A stretch of DNA of 9,615 nt, from assembly GCA_035529715.1 (NCBI GenBank), contig DATKWF010000016.1:1-9615 (forward strand). The letters are read 5' to 3'. Source of the DNA: DATKWF01 sp035529715. GTDB taxonomy: Bacteria > Chloroflexota > Dehalococcoidia > Dehalococcoidales > RBG-16-60-22. How positions within the stretch are numbered: the first letter of the stretch is position 1; each line of letters starts with the position of its first letter. Shown in pieces: positions 5,571-9,615 of this stretch. The translations under genes and the position numbers were made by a program. Below the pieces are notes generated by a model, which saw nothing but the letters and a program-made list of their open reading frames with translations, made no database searches and was not told where the DNA came from.

Positions 5571-8024
5571 ATGAGACAGGAGAGATTTACCGAACTGGCA
5601 CAGGAGGCATTGACTGCTTCCCAGGAATTGGTTCGTCAATATAAGCACAGCCAGTGGGATATAGAACACATTCTGCTGGCACTGCTCCAGCAGGAAAAAG
5701 GACTGGTCGGTGACATCCTAAAAGAACTCAGCATTGATATGGAAGCGGTGAGACAGGAACTGGAATCGGCTCTGGAGAAAGTGCCCAGGGTTGCTTATAA
5801 CACGGGACAAATCTACGCCACGCCACGTGTCGCTCAGCTTTTAAAGACAGCCAACGATGAGGCAGACCGTCTCAAGGATGAGTTTATCAGCACCGAGCAT
5901 TTGCTGATTGCCATCATTGGTGAGGAAAAAGGCGAAGCCGCCAAAATCCTCAAACGCTTCGGTGCTGACCAAGAGAAAGTGTACGGGGCTCTCCAGAAAC
6001 TCCGCGGAGGGCACCGGGTTACCGATACCAGAGCCGAGAGCAAATACCGCTCCCTGGAGAAGTACGGACGTGACCTGACCGAATTTGCCCGACAGGGCAA
6101 GCTTGACCCGGTTATCGGGCGTGATGATGAGATTAAGCGGGTGATGCAGATACTCACCCGGCGTACCAAGAATAACCCGGTAATTGTTGGTGATGCCGGC
6201 GTAGGTAAAACCGCCATCGCCGAGGGGCTAGCCCAGAAAATTGCGGCTGATGATGTTCCCAATTCCCTTAAGAAACGCAAGGTGGTAGCTCTGGATATGG
6301 GTGCCATGGTGGCAGGGAGTAAATTTCGTGGTGAGTTTGAGGAACGACTCAAGGCGGTGATAGACGAGGTCCGCCAGGCCCAGGGTGAGGTCATACTGTT
6401 CATTGATGAGATTCACACCGTGGTTGGCGCGGGGGCTGCCGAGGGAGCTATTGATGCCAGCAATATGCTCAAACCAGCCCTGGCCCATGGCGAATTACAG
6501 TGTGTCGGCGCTACCACTCTTGATGAATACCGCAAGTTTATTGAGAAGGATAAGGCGCTGGAGCGGCGCCTCCAGCCGGTATTTATCGGCGAGCCCAGCA
6601 TTGAGGCGACCATCGAGATGCTGCAGGGTCTACGACCAAGGTATGAAGCACACCATAAGATTAAAATCAGCGATGAAGCTTTGGAGGCGGCGGCTAAACT
6701 AAGCCAGCGTTACATCTCCGACCGGTACCTGCCGGATAAGGCTATTGACCTTATTGATGAGGCGGCCAGCAAGCTGCGCATTGACACCGAGAGTTCACCA
6801 CCAGAAATTCAATCCCTGGAGCAGCACCTCACACAATTGACCAATGAGGAAGATGCCGCTTCACAGCGCCAGGATTATGAGCAGGCGGCCCAATTGAAAG
6901 CAGAGAGACTGCGCCTGGAAGAAGAGTACAAACAGGCCAAGGGCAACTGGCTCCAGCAGGAGAAGATTAGCGGGATTGTTGATGAGGAGACAATTGCCCG
7001 ACTGGTCTCCAACTGGACGGGTATCCCGGTATCCCAGATGCTTGAGGGTGAAGCTGAGAAGCTGCTTCATATGGAGGAGAGAATTCACGACCGACTGATA
7101 AACCAGGAGGAAGCGGTAACTGCTGTTTCCGAAGCCATACGGAGAAGCCGGACTGGATTGAAGGACCCGAAGCGACCGATTGGTAGTTTCATTTTCCTCG
7201 GCCCAACCGGTGTTGGCAAGACTGAGCTAGCCCGTACTCTCGCCTGGTTCATGTTTGATGATGAGAACGCAATGGTGCGGCTTGATATGTCAGAGTACCA
7301 GGAGAAGCACACCGTATCCCGCCTTATCGGTGCCCCACCGGGTTATGTTGGTTTTGAAGAGGGAGGACAGCTAACCGAGGCGGTGAGACGGCGCCCTTAC
7401 CGTGTTATCCTGCTGGACGAGATTGAGAAGGCACATCCCGAGGTATTCAATAGCCTGCTGCAGCTCCTTGATGATGGACGATTGACAGATGGGCACGGAC
7501 GGACGGTAGACTTCAAGAACTGCGTAATCATCATGACCAGCAATGCCGGTGCTGAACTAATTAAACGAGAGACAAACCTCGGTTTTGCCACGCCAAAAGA
7601 CGATGCCAGGACTAAGAAACACAGCTATGAGGCGATGAAGGAAAAGGTAATGGCTGAAGTAAAGAAGACCTTCCGCCCCGAGTTCCTTAACCGGCTGGAC
7701 GAGATAATAGTCTTCCATGAGCTAACTGAGGCGCAATTGAGAAATATCGTTGATTTAATGGTAAAAGACTTGCAAAAGCGCCTGGCAGAACGTAAACTGG
7801 GAATTGAGCTGACTGAAAAGGCAAAATCCTGGCTGGCCAAGGAAGGCTATGACCCTACTTTTGGAGCACGACCGCTAAGGCGGATGATAGAGCGCCAGGT
7901 GGAGAACCCCCTGTCCTCCAGCCTACTCAGGGGAGAGTTTAAAGAGGGTGATACTGTCAAAGTTAACCTTGGTAAAGATGGCTTAACCTTTACCACAAAA
8001 AGAGCTACCAAAACAGCCGCCTGA
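5571..8024 (+). CDS. clpC: AAA+ unfoldase of the ClpC type
   Basis: An 817-aa Hsp100 protein with two ATPase rings. Domains: Clp N-domain, two repeats (residues 1-145); AAA module 1 with Walker A GDAGVGKT (207-214) and Walker B Asp279-Glu280; a short middle domain with a UVR-like motif (about 430-460); AAA module 2 with Walker A GPTGVGKT (544-551) and Walker B Asp616-Glu617; and a C-terminal small domain. The short UVR-bearing middle domain and the Leu670-Gly671-Phe672 loop, the ClpP-docking tripeptide, mark it as ClpC rather than the disaggregase ClpB, although the N-domain and AAA modules are also close to ClpB. It should unfold proteins and feed them to ClpP, which is not encoded here. It lies three bases after hspR with ribosome site GGAGGGAGG (5552-5560), so its expression is coupled to dnaJ and hspR rather than to a CtsR/McsAB operon. 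Confidence 0.93.
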   Translation: MRQERFTELAQEALTASQELVRQYKHSQWDIEHILLALLQQEKGLVGDILKELSIDMEAVRQELESALEKVPRVAYNTGQIYATPRVAQLLKTANDEADRLKDEFISTEHLLIAIIGEEKGEAAKILKRFGADQEKVYGALQKLRGGHRVTDTRAESKYRSLEKYGRDLTEFARQGKLDPVIGRDDEIKRVMQILTRRTKNNPVIVGDAGVGKTAIAEGLAQKIAADDVPNSLKKRKVVALDMGAMVAGSKFRGEFEERLKAVIDEVRQAQGEVILFIDEIHTVVGAGAAEGAIDASNMLKPALAHGELQCVGATTLDEYRKFIEKDKALERRLQPVFIGEPSIEATIEMLQGLRPRYEAHHKIKISDEALEAAAKLSQRYISDRYLPDKAIDLIDEAASKLRIDTESSPPEIQSLEQHLTQLTNEEDAASQRQDYEQAAQLKAERLRLEEEYKQAKGNWLQQEKISGIVDEETIARLVSNWTGIPVSQMLEGEAEKLLHMEERIHDRLINQEEAVTAVSEAIRRSRTGLKDPKRPIGSFIFLGPTGVGKTELARTLAWFMFDDENAMVRLDMSEYQEKHTVSRLIGAPPGYVGFEEGGQLTEAVRRRPYRVILLDEIEKAHPEVFNSLLQLLDDGRLTDGHGRTVDFKNCVIIMTSNAGAELIKRETNLGFATPKDDARTKKHSYEAMKEKVMAEVKKTFRPEFLNRLDEIIVFHELTEAQLRNIVDLMVKDLQKRLAERKLGIELTEKAKSWLAKEGYDPTFGARPLRRMIERQVENPLSSSLLRGEFKEGDTVKVNLGKDGLTFTTKRATKTAA

Positions 8025-8025
8025 G

Positions 8026-8042
8026 CGCCAGAGCTACTGGCG
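8026..8042 (+). terminator. Hairpin just after clpC stop, weak terminator candidate
   Basis: CGCCAG-AGCTA-CTGGCG is a perfect 6-bp GC-rich stem with a 5-base loop starting two bases after the clpC TGA. No T-run follows (AATTAATAA), so it is not a classical intrinsic terminator. It may protect the 3' end or work with Rho. Confidence 0.4.
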
Positions 8043-8105
8043 AATTAATAACGACGAGGTTTTCAGCTTGACCAACTACTACCTCAGCAGGAAAACCATA
8101 GACTG

Positions 8106-8114
8106 TGCTAGAAT
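8106..8114 (+). promoter_or_regulatory. Extended -10 promoter before the DedA-like gene
   Basis: TGC-TAGAAT forms an extended -10 element (TGn plus TAGAAT, 5 of 6 to consensus). Transcription would start near 8121, five bases before the ATG at 8126. No good -35 lies at the right distance; extended -10 promoters can work without one. If correct, the GTG at 8105 cannot be the start from this promoter. Confidence 0.35.
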
Positions 8115-8125
8115 ATAGTAACCGC

Positions 8126-8722
8126 ATGGAAAAAGAAGGAAAAAAAGGCTCGGCCAAGTTAGCATATATTTTTGGTATCATCGGCGTAATACTTACTCTG
8201 CTCATGGCAGGAGCCGTTGTTTATTACTGGGAATGGGTCCAGGCTCTGGAAGCATACGGCTATCTGGGCGCCTTTATTATCAGTATTCTGGGTGGCGCCA
8301 CTATTATCATCCCGGTGCCCATGCTGGCAGTAGTCTTTGCTCTGGGCGGGGTAATGAAGTACACCTGGCTGGTAGGTCTTGCCGCCGGTATGGGCGAGAC
8401 TCTGGGCGCACTGACCATCTATATGACCGGCTATGGTGGTGGGGCGGCACTCTATAATAGCAAGCACGGTAAGATTAACGCCGCCTACCAGCGGATGATG
8501 AAGTTGATGGAGCAGAGAGGCTCGCTAACGCTATTTTTACTATCATCGGTAATCAATCCCTTCTTCTACCCGGCAGCTTTGGCCGCCGGGGCACTGCGCT
8601 TCGGGGTAAAAAGGTATTTCCTTATCTGCTGGGTAGGCAAGACAATTAAAGGTATGACCGTAGTTTATGTCGGCTACTACGGGCTAAGAGGACTGCTCAG
8701 AATGCTGGGCATGCCGGTATAG
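8126..8722 (+). CDS. DedA/VTT-domain membrane protein
   Basis: A 198-aa integral membrane protein. Hydrophobic segments begin at about residues 13 (LAYIFGIIGVILTLLMAG), 47 (LGAFIISILGG through IIIPVPMLAVVFALGG), 79, 135 (LTLFLLSSVINPFFYPAALA) and 165. The glycine-rich blocks, the IPVP re-entrant-like segment and the ETLGALTIYMTGYGGG stretch fit the VTT (SNARE-associated/DedA) family, which includes undecaprenyl-phosphate and phospholipid transporters, though its own substrate is unknown. The N-terminus is lysine-rich, so it should be cytoplasmic. I prefer ATG 8126; an in-frame GTG at 8105 adds seven residues but overlaps a likely -10 box and has AGGA twelve bases away. The gene follows clpC by 101 bases and may have its own promoter. 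It converges on the cyclophilin gene with 22 bases between stops. Confidence 0.78.
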   Translation: MEKEGKKGSAKLAYIFGIIGVILTLLMAGAVVYYWEWVQALEAYGYLGAFIISILGGATIIIPVPMLAVVFALGGVMKYTWLVGLAAGMGETLGALTIYMTGYGGGAALYNSKHGKINAAYQRMMKLMEQRGSLTLFLLSSVINPFFYPAALAAGALRFGVKRYFLICWVGKTIKGMTVVYVGYYGLRGLLRMLGMPV

Positions 8723-8744
8723 AATCAGCCTTCCTCAACCAGAG

Positions 8745-9506
8745 TTATTCTATTATCATTTCTATTCGGATTATTTTGTCGCCCTCAAACTGCGGATTCT
8801 GATTCGGGTCCCTCGGCGTCAGGCTTTCCAGGACATCCATCCCCTCTATTAATTGACCGAAAACCGTGTGCATGCCGTCAAGTCCGTGCTGTGGTGCAAA
8901 GGTAATGAAAAACTGGCTGCCGTTCGTATCGGGTCCCTTATTAGCCATTGACAGCGCCCCGGCGTCATGTTCATGGTCGGTAAATTCGTCCTCAAATTCA
9001 TAACCGGGACCACCCCTGCCGGTACCAGTGGGGTCTCCTCCCTGCGCCATAAAGCCAGGTATTACCCGGTGGAATGTAGAGCCATTATAGAAACCTTCAG
9101 TAGCCAGAAAAACAAAGTTGTTAACCGTCACCGGCACATCCTTGGCGAATAACTCCAGCACCATGCTACCCTTTTCCATTACTATAATGGCAGTGTATTT
9201 CTTGCTGGTATCAATCGTCACTGGTGGTGGAGAGGAGTAAGTCTTGGGCTCTGGAACAGGTACTGGTTCCGGAGCCGGTGCCGGGGCTGGGGCTGGTGAT
9301 GGGGCCGGGGTTGGTGCAGGTGATGGGGCCGGGGCTGGTGCGGGTGATGGGGCCGGGGCTGGTGCGGGTGCCGGGGCTGGTGCGGGTGCTGGGGCCGGGG
9401 CTGGTGCGGGTGATGGGGCTGGGGCCGACTCACCACACGCCACGACAGAAAGGGTAACCAAAATCAAAGAAAAGACAACTAACCAAGAAAGCACTTTAGC
9501 CAACAT
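8745..9506 (-). CDS. Cyclophilin-type peptidyl-prolyl isomerase lipoprotein
   Basis: A 253-aa protein in three parts. Residues 1-24 are a lipoprotein signal: Lys4, a hydrophobic core and a lipobox ending V-V-A-Cys24, so it should be lipid-anchored outside the membrane. Residues 28-87 are an almost pure Pro-Ala tether with some Ser, Thr, Glu and Val. Residues 103-253 are a cyclophilin domain: FHRVIPGFMAQGGD (Arg147, Phe152, Met153, Gln155), then SMANKGPDTNGSQFFIT (Ala188, Asn189, Gln198, Phe200) and LDGMHTVFG (His213), so all main catalytic residues are present. The position of human CypA Trp121 is Gly208, which usually lowers cyclosporin binding. It should speed proline isomerisation in exported proteins. 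ATG 9506 has GGGAG five bases upstream; a 24-codon upstream extension lacks a ribosome site and spoils the signal peptide. Confidence 0.93.
   Translation of the reverse strand: MLAKVLSWLVVFSLILVTLSVVACGESAPAPSPAPAPAPAPAPAPAPAPAPAPSPAPAPAPSPAPTPAPSPAPAPAPAPEPVPVPEPKTYSSPPPVTIDTSKKYTAIIVMEKGSMVLELFAKDVPVTVNNFVFLATEGFYNGSTFHRVIPGFMAQGGDPTGTGRGGPGYEFEDEFTDHEHDAGALSMANKGPDTNGSQFFITFAPQHGLDGMHTVFGQLIEGMDVLESLTPRDPNQNPQFEGDKIIRIEMIIE
9295..9426 (-). repeat. 24-bp tandem repeat coding the Pro-Ala tether
   Basis: Units start at 9295, 9319, 9343 (24 bp each), 9367 (18 bp, shortened), 9385 (24 bp) and 9409 (partial, 18 bp). On the plus strand each contains GGTGATGGGGCCGGGG-like sequence; two adjacent units (9319-9366) are identical. 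Unit lengths are multiples of six, so each codes whole Pro-Ala/Ser dipeptides and copy-number change keeps the frame. The G-runs lie on the template strand and could form quadruplexes. Confidence 0.85.
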
Positions 9507-9549
9507 AGCCTCTCCCTTCATAAACAGGTTAATAGATATTTTCGCTCCG

Positions 9550-9578
9550 ATTGTAGCCCATTTGTTAACAATAAGCAA
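9550..9578 (-). promoter_or_regulatory. Promoter of the cyclophilin lipoprotein gene
   Basis: On the minus strand TTGCTT (9573-9578), a 17-base spacer, then TACAAT (9550-9555) make a good sigma-70 promoter. The transcript would start near 9543, giving a leader of about 37 bases. The palindrome TTGTTAACAA (9562-9571) lies in the spacer and could bind a repressor. Confidence 0.6.
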
Positions 9579-9615
9579 TCACCCGGACTTGCCTTCCCAC
9601 TCGTTTTCTGCTAGA

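Noticed and set aside
5834..6403. 189-codon open frame on the minus strand inside clpC
   Set aside because: Antisense to a well-conserved ATPase domain, Ser/Arg-rich low-information sequence, typical shadow frame.
9218..9457. Open frames in other frames and strand across the Pro-Ala repeat
   Set aside because: The repeat has a period divisible by three, so every frame stays open; the products are low-complexity and have no support.

Overview
This window looks like bacterial chromosome, most likely from an anaerobic member of the Chloroflexota (Dehalococcoidia-like). That placement is inferred from the overall feel of the NadA, Tgt, Nudix and cyclophilin proteins and from an HspR-type heat-shock operon; it has not been tested by a search. 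Most genes are ordinary housekeeping genes with GC around 52-58% in hand-counted lines. A roughly 1.7-kb stretch (about 480-2190) is clearly poorer in GC (about 37-42% in the lines counted) and carries accessory genes.

Layout, left to right. (1) Positions 1-479 hold the 3' end of nadA (quinolinate synthase) followed closely by cutA, probably one operon. (2) Positions 480-2190 are the AT-rich accessory stretch. It holds a 93-aa lysine-rich helical protein, a decayed second copy of the cutA 3' end, a HEPN/Ymh-family (TIGR02391-like) gene on the minus strand, and a divergent 73-aa membrane protein. (3) Positions 2196-3368 (minus) encode Tgt, the tRNA-guanine transglycosylase of queuosine modification. 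It diverges from a Nudix hydrolase of the CoA-pyrophosphatase type (3529-4095). (4) Positions 4187-8024 are a protein quality-control operon: a DnaJ with a reduced zinc region, the MerR-family repressor HspR, and a ClpC-type AAA+ unfoldase with a ClpP-docking loop. A textbook sigma-70 promoter precedes it. (5) Positions 8126-8722 encode a DedA/VTT-type membrane protein. (6) Positions 8745-9506 (minus) encode a lipoprotein with a long Pro-Ala tether and a cyclophilin domain, followed upstream by its promoter.

How the genes work together: dnaJ, hspR and clpC form the one clear functional unit, in which a stress repressor sits between the co-chaperone and unfoldase genes that it probably controls. 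The other housekeeping genes (NAD synthesis, metal tolerance, tRNA modification, nucleotide clean-up, extracytoplasmic protein folding) have no evident shared pathway.

The observations most worth a second look are the 68-bp cutA 3'-end duplication bracketing a small AT-rich gene, the HEPN/Ymh gene and its divergent small membrane protein, the DnaJ with only two of four zinc motifs, the duplicated promoter unit before tgt, and the 24-bp tandem repeat coding the Pro-Ala linker. I see no tRNA, rRNA, CRISPR array or transposase here. I do not see a convincing complete new multi-gene system; the nearest candidate is the accessory stretch between cutA and tgt.
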